Counted from the first letter of the stretch, positions 8,001-19,124 are shown. The stretch: 64,000 nt of DNA from Diplonema papillatum (GCA_030068145.1 JAPJBO010000043.1:372001-436000); one strand, 5' to 3'. The notes: generated by a model not told the origin, from the letters alone. Translations and numbers: made by a program.

Positions 8001-10951
8001 ATGCCCCTGTCGACGGAAGAGGACGCGGCGGTGCTGAAGGCGGGGGCGAAGGCATGCGTCGCGATGAAGCGGGTGCTGCTGCTGGTCGAAGCCGCGGTGT
8101 GGGGCGCCGTGCTCTGCAGCTGCTACGCGGTGGCCGCGCACCCCACGGCCGAGATCCTGCGGCGGGAGCTGACAGACGTCGTCTGCCGGCTCGCGCTGCT
8201 CGGCGTCGTTTCGACGCTCACCGCCGTCGTGCACAAGGACACCCGGCGCCTCAAGTCCAAGCTCACCGCACTCCGGAAAGCATCGGCCGGCGAAGACTTC
8301 CCGACCACCCCCACAGGAGCCGCCGGGACCCCGTCCCCAGGCTCCGCGATGGCCGCCGTCGCCAAGCATCTCGTCGCCGAAAAAATCGCGTACACCGACT
8401 CCCGGCTCCTCAGGCCCTTCCTCGCCGCTCTGCACTCGGACCGCTGGGCCGCCGCCGGCTCGGACGACGGGAAGGCGAGGCTGTACTGGGACCCGGCGAG
8501 TGAGTTCCTCGCGCGGAAGTGCGAGTTCACCGCCGGCGTGCCGGCGGACGGTTTCGCGGCGTTCGCACTCTCCGGCGACGCGCCGTTCGTCGGCCTGCGC
8601 CTGGCCGGGTTGGACCTGCGGGCCGACTTGGGGCTCGGCGGCCCGCTGCGCGTGCCGCTGCGCGTGCCGCCGGCGCGCAGCCTGCGCTGCGTCGTCGCCG
8701 ACGAGGCGACGAAAACCGCGCTCTGGCACGCGGTCGTGCCGATGTCGTGGGGGTTTGCCGCCCGGTCGTTCGTCTTCAAGTCGAAGCTCGCCGCCTTGGC
8801 CGACGGGCGGCTCGCCGTGGCCATGATCTCCACCAAGAGCGACCTGGTCCCGGAGGACAGCTCCGTGCGCGGGGCCCTGCAAGCCATGTACCTCATCACG
8901 CCCCTCTCCGACAGCTCTTGCAGTGTGTCGCACTTCATTATTCTGGACCTCAAGGTGTGCTCCGACCCTCTTTTTCAAATAGATCGCCAGGTTCGTATGA
9001 ACGGCTTCCGAAGTACCACGCCGCCGGCATCGAGTTGGTGAAACGACGAACCAAGCCCCACGCGGTTTCTTTCGGCTAAGCATCCCGCAAACATTGCGGG
9101 GAGTCAGGGGGGGGAAATTGTGGCCTCGAAAAAGAACGGGCTCGAGCCTGCCGATCGGTGTCAACACACCGCGAACAGACCAATTCCCTGGCAGTTCCTA
9201 ATGAACGTCGTGGCCATTCTTTTTTTAGCCACATGCACTGTGTGAGGAAACTGAACCGCCCAAGGACCACCATCATGATCATTTGCCAAATTTTCCACCT
9301 GAAACCACGTCCAGGATTTGGGCTCAGGGTAGTGCGGTCAACGAAAACTCTAGTTCCCTTTTCTACTTTCTCCTACTCTCGCGGTGTGCGGTTTTCGTGA
9401 CGGAGGGTGTCCTGTCTGCCGAAACTCCGGTTCCGCGCTGATGACGGTCTGCCTTATGCGTCCGTGGCTTAAAGGACCGAAATACGGCGCAGAAAGAACC
9501 GCGTGCCCTGTTAGGCACACAAGCACTCTAAACGCGTTCTTGCGTTTCCACCACACCTCAGGTCGACTAGAAACACCGATCATTTATACCAATACAAGTA
9601 GCATAGTGAAAGCCAAACATGCATACGCAACGGACAGGAGTCAGCGCGGGCACTGGTACCGAAGAAGCCAAGCGACACAGCCTCCGACGGCTTGCGAGCG
9701 GTGCTGGCACAGATTCGCGCGTCGCAAGACACCGACGGAAACGCATCCCTTGCCGACGAGCAAAGCCATTCGGGCGACGAAGGGGATTTTCTGAACGGCA
9801 GCACAGCTGTAGAGAACGGGGGCCACGCATCAGAGGGGTACAACGGCGACCAGTCCTTCGCAAGTGTGGCTGGAGGGTCGATGTCACGCAGCGAGTTCGA
9901 AGCGAGTGTTTCAGAGTCGCAGAGGGAGGCAAATGGTAGGAAGGTAGCTGCGATTGCCCAAGCGTTGCTGGCAAGTAGTAGGGAACAAAAGGGCGACTGC
10001 AGGGTCGAAAAGCAGGTTGAAGCTTGGCTCGGGTTGACGCCCGACATCCACTGGTCTCCCACATCCCAAGCCCCCCCTGACTGCACCGGCACGTTCGTAT
10101 ACCAAGCAGAGCAAGCCAACGATGACTTGTCTCTGTACCGCATCGTGTCTACCACCAACCATCCGCCCTCCACCGCCGTACAGCGTCTTCAATCATTATC
10201 CTACGACACTACTTCGGCGCAGCTCGCGTTCCCTTGCGTGCAAAGCGTATCACCGGTCAGCACCTCGGCCGGGGACTCCCGGCATGTCAGCCAAATCACC
10301 TTCCAGATCCGTTCGGACCCCCCGGTGCTTTTCTTTGCAGAAACGGCGGTCACCAGCCTGCCGGACGGGGCTGTGTGCATCACAACGGCTAGCGTACCGG
10401 CCAGCGTCGTTGGCCAGACGCCCGCGGCCTCGGCGCGCGTGGGCTTCCATTCCTTCGCTCGCGTCCATCCCACGGGGGAGACCGACGCTGAAGGCCAACA
10501 GGCATCGAGGATCGAGTGCCTCGTCTGCTTCGACTCGGAGGTATTCTTTCCCTTCTTGGCCTGGGCTGCGCCATTTTTGCTGCCGCTAGTGCGGAAACGG
10601 CGAGCAACCTCAGGATAGCTAGAACCAAAACAGGAATTACGCCAGGTTATGCGAATGATTGGAGGCATTGGGAAAATCGCTTCCTCGACCTATTCTCAAA
10701 CTTTGAATGGGCGTGAGCTCGGGGTTACTTCATTGCACCCCGACGTGGAATCCTGTTCTAAGTGGGTCACTTCTGGTAAGCAGGACTGGCGACGCGGGAG
10801 GAACCGGGAGCTGACTCAAGGTGTCCGAGTGATCGCTCATCAGATCCCACAAAGGGTGTCGGTTCATCTTGACAGCAGGACGGTGGCCATGGAAGTCGGC
10901 ATCCGACAACAACCAACCTGCCAAAATCCCGGATCCTCAAGTGAACTTTAA
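8001..10951 (+). CDS. membrane protein with two START-like lipid-binding domains
   Basis: Three exons join in phase 0. Exon 1, 8001-8954, ends before GTGTGC. Exon 2, 9638-10540, has acceptor GGACAG and is followed by GTATTC. Exon 3, from 10634, has acceptor AAAACAG and stops at 10951. Exon 1 encodes two hydrophobic segments (about residues 22-45 and 58-80) and a START-like C-terminal half: the pattern DGRLAVAMIST...VRGALQAMYLITPL...VSHFIILDLK mimics the last strands of START domains. Exon 2 supplies a helix (DGLRAVLAQIR) that would complete this fold, then an acidic linker and a second copy ending RIECLVCFDSE. Exon 3 starts with another helix (ELRQVMRMIGGIGK), then becomes translated 28S rRNA from about 10680. 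A role in membrane lipid binding or transfer is inferred. Both domains are divergent; they could instead be two adjacent genes. Confidence 0.55.
9240..9348 (+). repeat. dispersed repeat family A, copy 2
   Basis: Same family as 2545-2672, in the same orientation, inside the proposed first intron of the START-domain gene (8955-9637). It begins TGTGAGGAAACTGAACCGCC and ends GTCAACGAAAAC. Confidence 0.75.
9438..9550 (+). repeat. dispersed repeat family B, copy 1
   Basis: Contains GATGACGGTCTGCC, TGCGTCCGTGGCTT and ACGCGTTCTTGC in an order shared with 12506-12615 (GACGACGGTCCGCC, TGTGTCCGTGGCTT, GCGCGTTCTTGC), and partly with 13273-13352. Non-coding; function unknown. Confidence 0.5.
10680..10910 (+). 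rRNA. isolated fragment of 28S (LSU) rRNA, domain II
   Basis: Reads as eukaryotic LSU domain II in order: CTATTCTCAAACTTTGAATG, AAGTGGGTCACTTCTGGTAA, GCAGGACTGGCGACGCGGGA, CGCTCATCAGA, and GACGGTGGCCATGGAAGTCG. The match ends after GGCATCCG where CTAAGGAGTG is expected. Only this about 230-nt block is present, with no flanking LSU. It is on the plus strand and overlaps the 3' end of the START-domain gene, whose reading frame continues through it. Confidence 0.88.
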
Positions 10952-11110
10952 CTCTAAAAATGCCGGTTTCACAAAACACGAAACAATCTACAATAACAAT
11001 ACCCCGCGAACATCACACGCAGGACGGGGCCGACTCGGATCACACTTTCCAATCCGGCATCACCTCGCTCTGCAGGTATCTGCACAACGAAGCAGGCGCG
11101 TAGAGTTCCG

Positions 11111-11135
11111 CCCCCCCCCCCCCCCCCCCCCCCCC
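11111..11135 (+). repeat. poly-C run (25 nt)
   Basis: Twenty-five consecutive C residues followed by TCCCG. The longest homopolymer in the window. Confidence 0.95.
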
Positions 11136-12505
11136 TCCCGAGGGCAGCACTCATTCATTCTTGGAACAGCATGCATGTGTTCCACGTTTCTGCGGGCCTA
11201 CTAATGGGTGCGTCGAAACAGGCAAACCCTTACCATCCGGCTGCACACAGTCCAATACCGCGTACTTCCGACTTGTGACATACAAGCGTGCACGGGTGGG
11301 TCACATTCAAGCTACACAGATAGAAGACCGGTTCACCAAGCTTTTGATCGTCTGGCCGAGCATTGTCACGCGTCGGCACCGCCGAATTCGGTGTAGTGGC
11401 GGTCGGTTCGGTCGAAGAAGGTTGGTGAACATAGGGGAAGGGGTTGTTTGTTTTTCTCGCAAGACCCAGCCAGCCCTCTCTTGCTCACTCTCTCTCTCTC
11501 TCATTTGCCCCCATCAAAGCGTGCAGTCCCGCGCGGCCGTCGGCCTCGCGTGCTGCCTACCCACGTTCTCGCCATCCGAATGTTAATTACAATGACAGGT
11601 ACATGCTATGATCAGTCAAGATCGTAGCCATGTACCCCCCGCCTCCACCCCCTCCCAGAGTCGGACTCATTTCGGTTTGTAGCCAGCGCACTCGGATTCA
11701 CTGACCGCCGCAAACCCGGCCGCACACGCGCGCCAAACAGGCTGCACGCGATTGCGCATCCGGCTGGGGATGCAGACGCCTGCACACGCGGCCGGGGCTT
11801 CGTTGTGATCTGACGGTGACCCTGCGAGCAGCTTTGCGTGTCATCATACACCTGCGACGCAGGCTCGCTATTTTACTCCTTCACTCTCGTACTGACGCAT
11901 ACGTGCGCTGTGCTATCGACTGAGAGGTAGTTGATCGCCAATAAATCATGGGTCCCGAAGAAAAAGAAGAAGAAAAAAGAAAAAGGCCGCTCCTGGTCCA
12001 GGAACGTGACGGTCAACCACACAAGCTTGCAAAGCTTGAGTCGGAGGCAGCACAGTGCCACAACCCCGTCCGCTCTGCCCTGCGGCTGACAGTCTCGACG
12101 AGCTTGTGTTCAGCGCGAGCGCCAAGCCCCAAGGTGCGCCAAGCCTTGATGCTTTAGTTTGGGAAATCGGTAGCCACTTGACCCGCAGGCCCGTGGCTCT
12201 GCAGTACCGCCGAACACGTGAAGCTTGGCTCCCGTGTAGCAGGCTTTCCCTTGTACCTATAGTATGGGTCCCGAAAAAGCCTTTTTTTTGCAAGCATTTG
12301 TCGGTCAAGAGTAGGGTTCTGGCGTTCCTGCCCCGTTTTGGGATGCTTCGCCCACGTTTGCTGCTCTGTAGGAACCCCCGAGGCTGTGCCCAAAAATAGT
12401 ACCCTTCTGAACACCTGCCTCCTCCCCCCCCCCCCCCGATTTTTTGTCAACAGTCGTGCCGAACAAAGCAGACTCGCGTCGCTATCCTGCCTGCGGGCAC
12501 TGCAC

Positions 12506-12615
12506 GAGCGGACGACGGTCCGCCTATTGTGTCCGTGGCTTGGCGGATGGAAAACACTATGCAGATAGGACACAGTGTGAGTACACACCGTTCCAAGCGC
12601 GTTCTTGCAATCCCC
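12506..12615 (+). repeat. dispersed repeat family B, copy 2
   Basis: Shares the GACGGTC-GCC, GTCCGTGGCTT and CGCGTTCTTGC landmarks with 9438-9550, and AGGACAC-GTGTGAG-ACC-TTCCAAGC with 13273-13352. Confidence 0.5.
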
Positions 12616-13272
12616 CTTCCTTTTCCTTCCGAGGAGGCCTAACCAGTGTACCCCTCCCTGTAGGTACTACCCACAAGTTTTACGCTTCGTGGGGCCAATT
12701 ACGATCGATTTCACACTTTTGCTGCAGTTCGGGCATCCGTAGCCAGCGCTGATCAACAGCATTAGGCCTGCCGCCTAGTTTCGCAAAGTGAGAATTGTTG
12801 AACGAATAACAGAACGAATCCACAAAAGAATATAATCAGTGGTGTCATCCGCATAGTCGACAGAGACGTGTGTTACGAGAGGAAACAGGAAAACAAAGAG
12901 CAGAATTAATTGCTCACCAGTTCACTAGTTAACTGAACAACACTGGCTGGTTCGCGGGGTTTCAAGTGCTGCCCCGTTCGCAGCGTAAAAGCGATGCAAT
13001 TAAATTCTTGAAAGTATGCTAATACTGCAGGGAATAGTTACGACTAGACCTCTTGAGTTTGTGCTCACCACGAATTGGGGAGTCGGGAGAACCTACAAAG
13101 CCAAAAGCAGGACCGACCCCCCCCATTCGTGAGAAAAAGCGAAGAATAAAAAAATAATAGACTAGAAAGCAGATTCCACCCATTAGCCAGAGATATCATG
13201 CACTTTGCCACATGAGGGTCCACGTGCGCGATCACCCCCCCCAGCCACCTGACAAGCCTGACGTACACCGTG

Positions 13273-13352
13273 TGTCCTGCCTGTCACGGTGCAGACAGGA
13301 CACGGTGTTGAGCACCACCATTCCAAGCACGTTCATGCAATTCCGTTTACCC
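13273..13352 (+). repeat. dispersed repeat family B, partial copy 3
   Basis: Contains GTCCTGCCTG, AGGACACGGTGTTGAG and CATTCCAAGCACGTTC-TGCAAT, matching the second half of the copy at 12506-12615. Confidence 0.45.
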
Positions 13353-14356
13353 TCGACAAGAGGCAGTGTTCTGCCAGTAAAACTAAGACTTCCCCCCGGC
13401 ACGATAACACAGCTAGCTGCATTGCAGCTCCGCATTGAGCCCCTCCCGATCAGTTATCTTCCCCTCGTCTCGCGCTTCAACAGGAGTACGCGCTCGACGA
13501 CTCGTCGTAATGTAAGTCCGCTGTCTCACTCCCTCACTCGTTCTTTCGGCGTGGTACCTAATGTAGATCAGCATTGCGATCATCCGAGTCGACTATCCTT
13601 AAGGGGCCCTGTCAGGTACCTTTCCTGAACATTTTTGATTCTAATGAACGGAGGTTAGTTCGCCACCTTGAGCTGAACGTTTGCATGCGCAACCAACGGA
13701 CATCTGCACTACTGCCTTCTCTGCCTGGGAGGAACGAGATTGTGTTCTTTGCCTTTGAGAAGTCCTACCCCATCATGCGGTAGCTTACCGCAGTTAACAC
13801 TCACGCGCGCACAGAGGTAGCAGTCGTCAGCATTGCAGAATGCTTGCGCCACTTCCCCATGCAAGCGAGTCTCGGAACAGGACTTAAAACGGTGACCCAG
13901 GTGGCGACTGCCGACCATGACGGTGCTTGCACCAGGAGTTTGGAACAGCTAGTCCGGCCAAGCTCATTGCACACATCCTCGGGAGATGTGCCGCCTGTGT
14001 AAAGACACTCAGCTGTTGCACGGGGCCAAAACCCCCGTGCTAGCTGCACCGCAAGAAAGCTTTTTACAAATAACACACACCCCGCTGATCCAAAAATAAG
14101 ACCTAGAAAGAGCGAAAGTACACCAAAAGACAGCCACCTTCCAGCAACTCCGCCGGTTCGAGAACACCCCCGCCAAAAGGAATTAGCCACCTCCGCGTGA
14201 GCTAGTCCGACAGAACGCAATTTAGTGACTCGAAAACGCGCGGTAACAGTTATGCAAAGCAACCACCGACAGGGGGTGGGTGGGAGCAGGGTGGAGAAGG
14301 GAAGCCTAGGGTGCCCAAACCACCACCGTTCCGCGTGGGCCCCCGGCGCGTAGCAG

Positions 14357-17300
14357 ATGGCGCAGCAAGCCAGCGTGCACCCCTCTTTCCTGCGGTGGAC
14401 GCACAAGAGCACCGTGTTCGCATGCGTTTCAGAAGTACTCGAGCAAGAAGGGTACCGGCGACGGGTGCTGGTAGCCAGCCCCAACTTGCTGTTCGTCTGC
14501 GATGAGGACGGCGTCGTGCAGAGACTCGTCAAGCTGCAGCACATCTCGGAGCTGCTGCTGCACAGCGACAACGACCTCGTCATCCGCATGCAACCCCCCC
14601 ACGACTCGTTGAGGGTTAGATACCTCACCGACGACCGCAATCTCGTCCCTTCGAACGAACTCCCAGAAGTGCTATCCAAACTGGTGAAGGAAGGCGGCGG
14701 CAGCATCTCCCTCCGCTTGCTAAACGGAGACGCAGGAGACCACTCCCCAGAGCCACGGCAGGACTCGCACGCACCCCAAGCACTCAGCGCCCGCGCCGCC
14801 TCGCCTGTTGCACCGCAAACCGCGGTCAAACCAGGCGAAGTCGGGACGCCGCAAACCAAAGACGTTTCCCCCACCCGGCTCGACACGCATCCGTTGACCG
14901 GCCCCCACCAGCAGCAGCACCCGCCCGTCCCCCACCAGCCTTCCCCGGTATACACGTCGCCGGCTTTTTACAGCAGCGGAGTGACGTCACCTGGCAGTGT
15001 GCCACCTCTTGCCCACCACCACTACCAACATCAATACGGAGCTTCGGGTGTCGCAGCGCAGTTGGGGTACGGGGAGAGTGCCAGCGTGTTGACGGCACCG
15101 GAGACGTATTTAGAGTGGCTGGCCGACCAACGGAAGGAAGGGCAGAAGCTCGGGATCGAGCTGAGCAAGGCCATGCGCGACTTCGCCGGCGCCGCCGAGA
15201 AGGGCGGCGGGCTCGCCCTCCCCGGCACGGTTCCGCGGTCGGCGACGGAGGGCCAGGCCCCGGCCTCGTTTCCCTTCGCGGCGGGCTACGCGGGGCCCGG
15301 CGGGGGCGGGTTTCGCCAGGCTGCCGCCGCGCCGAACCGGTCGTTCACCGTGCCCGCCATCACCCTGCTCGAGTCGGTGCCGCGCAGCAGCGACGCGAGC
15401 AGCACCGAGCCGCCCACCATATACGGCGGGCGGAGCAACGCGGAGAGGAACCCGGCGCAGGACAACAAAGTGCAGGGGGTGTGGCACGCGTTCGTGGCGC
15501 GTCTCAAAGCGAAGGGAATCGTCCCGGCGGACATCGCCAAAAGCACCGCGGACGCGGTCCTTCCCTTGCTGCGCGAGTTGGGGTTCAACGCACTCGACAG
15601 CGCGATCGTCCAGTCCGAATGGGCACGCCGGTTTCGCCCGTCCCAAGGGGGTGGGCATGGCCCTGAAGGATGGGGGGGTTCGAGGCCACCCGCGCATCCT
15701 CAATCAGGGGGGCGCCGGAAGGGCGATTCCGCGTCGTCGTCGCCGTCGCCGTCTCCGGTGAGGGGGAGTCTCGTGAGCCGATCGGGCGAGTCGCCGATGC
15801 CGTCCGGGGCCGCCAGCGTCGAGCATTTCAGCTTTTTGAACTCCCGCAGCGGCTCAGCCGTCACCAACCGCGGGTCGATCAACGCGCAGCAAGCGACCCT
15901 CGCCTTGGCGGAGTTGCTGCCGGACACGAGCCACCACGTCGTCGCCTGCGCAGCGGTCCCGGCCAAGCAGCCGCTGTCGCACCGCTTCCCGACCCCCGAC
16001 GCGTCGGCCGTCCTGCTTTGGGTGAAGCCGCCGACGCCGAACCCCGTCGCAACCCCGGCAGACCTCCTGTCCTTCGGGCCGGCGGGCACCGCGATATACT
16101 CCCTGCCGAAGCCATCAGACGCGTCGACCCTCGGCGGGCCGGGGGAGCACACCCTGGTCCTGTGCGAGGCGCGGCTGGGCCGCCCGCTTCCCCTCACCGC
16201 GCCTGACCCGGCGTTCACCTCCGACACGCTCGCCCGCGAGGCTTTCGACACCGTCCGGCTGCAGTTCCCGCTGCTGCCGGGGACCGGCCGCGTGCCGGAC
16301 GAGTGCTTCGCGATCCACGACCCCGCGAAGGTGACGCTGCTGTTCTCCGTCACCGTCGCAGTGCACGGCCGCGGGGGCCCGAACCCACAGGATCGCGGAA
16401 CAGGGGTGCTGGAACAGCGTGCGATGAAGATGGCGTCTCTGCGGGGGGAGCTCGACGCGCTGGTGGCTGGGGTGGAAGGAAATGCTGAGAAGCAGCGGGC
16501 GGTTTTGAGGGAGTATGTCAAGCACCTGCACAACGAGGTCGACCAGCGGAGGGCCGACGCCGAGAAGGAGGTGCTGGAGCGGGCGAGGGAGGCGGTCATG
16601 GAGCTTTTGAGCGTGCGCGGGATCGCTGCGTCGTACGAGCAGCGCGTGGCGCTCGCGCTGCAGCAGCTGCGGGACGCCCTCCAGCGGGCCGACCAGAAGA
16701 TGGTGTCGTCTGCTGCGTCGCACCTGTCCGACCTGCTCGCCACGGCCGAGGAACACTTGAAGACGCCGCTCATCAACCTGCCTTTGGTGCACGCTTCTCC
16801 ACTCCCAGACGACTTCCTCTTTCTGACGAACACCCCGCTCAACACGACCGACCTCCTGCGCGCACCGTCCGCCCCATTCCAATCCAACCACCGTGACTTG
16901 CAGCTGGTTCCGCAACACGATTTCGACGACAACGGGCTGTTCCACCACCTTCGAGCTACGTACGGCGGTCTTTCGTTCACGAACCCCGTGTTGCTCAACT
17001 TGGTCGAGATACACTGCTCGTCGCCGCCGCATCCCCGCAGTGCGCGGGATGCGTCCTGCTTGGTCGGGCAGGAGCGCGGCCACTTCTTCCTCACCAGCGA
17101 CTGCGAAGGCGGCTGGCTCGAAATAGAGCTGAAGGCGCACGTGCTGAAGCCGTCGGCGTACACGCTGCAGCACGGCGTCAGGGGATCCGACGCGTACGCC
17201 TTGCGGCACTGGGTCTTCGAAGCCTCCCTGGACCGGGACCTGTGGGTGGAGCTCGCCTCGCACGACAACGACACCCACCTGGGCGTCGCCACCTCGTCGC

Positions 17301-17449
17301 ACACGTGGCCTCTGGCGGGCGACGCGTACGCTGGCGGGTACTTCAATGTATTCAGGCTGCGATTGACGGCGCCTTGCGCGAATTCGACGTCGTGGTGCAT
17401 TTGTTTGTCGGGTATCGAGATGTACGGCAGCCTGCGCGCAGTTGAGTAG
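14357..17449 (+). CDS. 1030-aa multidomain protein: PH-like, coiled coil, F5/8C-like C-terminus
   Basis: Single-exon, ATG-initiated frame of 1030 codons. Residues about 10-115 have the strand pattern of a PH-like domain (RRVLVASPNLLFVCDEDG, then VKLQHISELLL). Residues 130-260 are Pro/Ser/Gln-rich linker. Residues about 530-690 include GTAIYSLPKPSDAS, HTLVLCEARLGRPLPLTAPD and RVPDECFAIHDPAKV, an order that recalls the C-terminal half of PARP/ADP-ribosyltransferase domains, but the conserved His and Tyr are not recognisable. Residues about 690-800 form a coiled coil. Residues about 856-1028 match the F5/8 type C (discoidin-like) fold as in HECTD1/BTBD9-type proteins: paired aromatic and Trp positions (GGWLEIEL, HWVFEASLDRDLW) and the closing CLSGIEMYGSL. 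The architecture suggests a membrane- or protein-docked adaptor; any catalytic activity is unproven. Confidence 0.8.
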   Translation: MAQQASVHPSFLRWTHKSTVFACVSEVLEQEGYRRRVLVASPNLLFVCDEDGVVQRLVKLQHISELLLHSDNDLVIRMQPPHDSLRVRYLTDDRNLVPSNELPEVLSKLVKEGGGSISLRLLNGDAGDHSPEPRQDSHAPQALSARAASPVAPQTAVKPGEVGTPQTKDVSPTRLDTHPLTGPHQQQHPPVPHQPSPVYTSPAFYSSGVTSPGSVPPLAHHHYQHQYGASGVAAQLGYGESASVLTAPETYLEWLADQRKEGQKLGIELSKAMRDFAGAAEKGGGLALPGTVPRSATEGQAPASFPFAAGYAGPGGGGFRQAAAAPNRSFTVPAITLLESVPRSSDASSTEPPTIYGGRSNAERNPAQDNKVQGVWHAFVARLKAKGIVPADIAKSTADAVLPLLRELGFNALDSAIVQSEWARRFRPSQGGGHGPEGWGGSRPPAHPQSGGRRKGDSASSSPSPSPVRGSLVSRSGESPMPSGAASVEHFSFLNSRSGSAVTNRGSINAQQATLALAELLPDTSHHVVACAAVPAKQPLSHRFPTPDASAVLLWVKPPTPNPVATPADLLSFGPAGTAIYSLPKPSDASTLGGPGEHTLVLCEARLGRPLPLTAPDPAFTSDTLAREAFDTVRLQFPLLPGTGRVPDECFAIHDPAKVTLLFSVTVAVHGRGGPNPQDRGTGVLEQRAMKMASLRGELDALVAGVEGNAEKQRAVLREYVKHLHNEVDQRRADAEKEVLERAREAVMELLSVRGIAASYEQRVALALQQLRDALQRADQKMVSSAASHLSDLLATAEEHLKTPLINLPLVHASPLPDDFLFLTNTPLNTTDLLRAPSAPFQSNHRDLQLVPQHDFDDNGLFHHLRATYGGLSFTNPVLLNLVEIHCSSPPHPRSARDASCLVGQERGHFFLTSDCEGGWLEIELKAHVLKPSAYTLQHGVRGSDAYALRHWVFEASLDRDLWVELASHDNDTHLGVATSSHTWPLAGDAYAGGYFNVFRLRLTAPCANSTSWCICLSGIEMYGSLRAVE

Positions 17450-18998
17450 AGCGGCTGGACACATCCACACGCCCGTGCCCCCCGGTGGTTAAGCATACGC
17501 GGTGACGCACGACCTTGTGGGGGTTGCTTCGTCGTACAAAGCAACGCCTCGTGCTCCCTTTGCCCAGCGGCAGCGCGACCCATCAAGTTTCGTCGGGGCC
17601 TCCCTTCTCTGGCCTGCTTCCGACCCGCCATGTTTGTTGCGCCGAGCTCATGTGACACAGCGCACGAGAGCATGCCAGCGAAGATCACAGGAGACCTTCA
17701 CGTCTGCAGGTTCCAGCTGCTTTCCGCTCTGAAACGCGGTTGTGCTGAGCCGCTTCGAGGAAACTCCTCTCCAAGCTCTGTTCACTGTACGGTTGGCCAC
17801 CATCGGTGTGGTGACCGGCTCGAAACGCTCTTGCCAACAGTTCGCGTTTTCCAGCCACTAGAGTACCCTGTTTATCTCGTGTATGTCTTCTTTGAGAGTT
17901 TGCTCGGACCCCCCCGCACAGCTCAGGTTCTCCCCCGGTTTTAGTCTGTTAGAAAAAGGTTCATCCAAACCATGTACCCGTGTATCTAAAATGCAATAAA
18001 AGACTGCGCCGCCCGCTTCGGCTTTTCTTTTGCCCTTCTCTTCCAGCACGTGGTGCGCCATGCGAAAAGTTGCAACAAGACACAACTACGGGGGTCGTGG
18101 ACAAATGACCCGATGCACAGGACGCGGAACGGCAGCGACGATACCGAAAAAGGAAAAAAAGGTTGCAAGGTGTCTGCGGGATCGCTTCAGAGATTCTAGT
18201 GGTGGTTTATCTCGACAGCACGGACGGTGGGGGATCCGACGATGAGTGTGAAACAACTCTCCCTGCCGAAAGTCCCGTGAATAGGTGATGTTAAGCGGCC
18301 TTGAGTGTCTCCTGCAAGCAAGCAGGCAAGCAGGTGCTTGTCCACTAAAATGTCTTCGTACGCGGGGTTTTGCAAAAGCAGGTACTCACCCGATGGAATC
18401 GGGGGATCGGCCGGCCATGAACAATCCGGGCAAACGGCGAGAGGTTCCCGTGGCCGTCCGCGCGCTCGAATGCTTAGCCGCAGATACGTCCGATAGCGGC
18501 AGACTGCACCAGCGACGGTTAGGGGGAAGGGCTCGGGGTGATCCGAGGAAGAGGCTCCGGCGGCCCGTCGGTACCCGAGAGCTGTCATTGTACGCGGTGT
18601 TCTAGAGCACATGCAGCCGAGTAACGCTCCCGAGCAAAACGGGAGGCAAGGAGAACCCGCTGTGGTTGGGAGGGCAGTGTTGGACACACTCAAAGCCTGC
18701 GCAAAACGCGCCTGGTTGTGGGCAACGAACCGACAGTGGAACATCTGGTTGCTGACGAAACAAGTGAGACCCTCGACCGGCAGAACGAGAGGGAGAAGGG
18801 GATGCGGAGGGAAAGGAAGGACTCTTCGCTCCCCCCGTGGCTGACAGCACTGCTGGGTTCTTTGGCAAGTCCGCTCACTGGAGCCAAACTTGCGGAACGT
18901 GCCGCTTGCACGGCGCGAGCACCACCACCGCATTTATTTTTGTCACTCTGTGCACGTACCAGCAGGAAAGCAACGCTCGAAAGCAAACGGAAGGGAAG

Positions 18999-19124
18999 AT
19001 GTTCACGAACAACCAGCGTTTTGCGCTCGTAGTCTTGGTCGTGACGGCGCTCTCCTTTGCGGGGGTCGAAGGCTGCAGGCGGAAGCAGAACAAACCGTCG
19101 GCAAGCTACCCGTCTCGGATGTAG
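18999..19124 (+). CDS. possible first exon of a small secreted protein
   Basis: ATG after GGAAGGGAAG, then about 41 codons with a textbook signal peptide: MFTNNQ, a hydrophobic core RFALVVLVVTALSFAG and a small-residue cleavage region before CRRKQNK. The frame ends with TAG at 19122-19124, but a GTAGGAGG just before it could be a splice donor that would continue the protein. No downstream exon was recognised. Short and weakly supported. Confidence 0.3.
   Translation: MFTNNQRFALVVLVVTALSFAGVEGCRRKQNKPSASYPSRM

Larger units (their letters stand above)
10911..14356. other. intergenic, repeats only
   Basis: No supportable gene in 3.4 kb. It holds a 25-C homopolymer (11111-11135), a CT microsatellite (about 11487-11501), a shorter C run (about 12423-12437), two repeat-B copies, and at 10941 a short motif (GAACTTTAACTCTAAAAA) that recurs at 61570 and, with one inserted T, at 19861. 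The stretch just before 14357 is G-rich (14270-14310). Confidence 0.5.

Noticed and set aside
7752..9167. 471-aa minus-strand ORF opposite the START-domain gene
   Set aside because: Shadow of exon 1; composition dominated by Arg, Gly, His and Glu from reverse-complemented codons.
13801..14955. Long minus-strand ORF (384 aa) overlapping the start of the 1030-aa gene
   Set aside because: It is a shadow of the GC-rich plus-strand coding frame; its peptide is low-complexity Ser/Cys/Arg sequence.
15700..17688. 662-aa minus-strand ORF opposite the 1030-aa gene
   Set aside because: Shadow frame in GC-rich coding DNA with no domain features, whereas the plus frame has clear domains.
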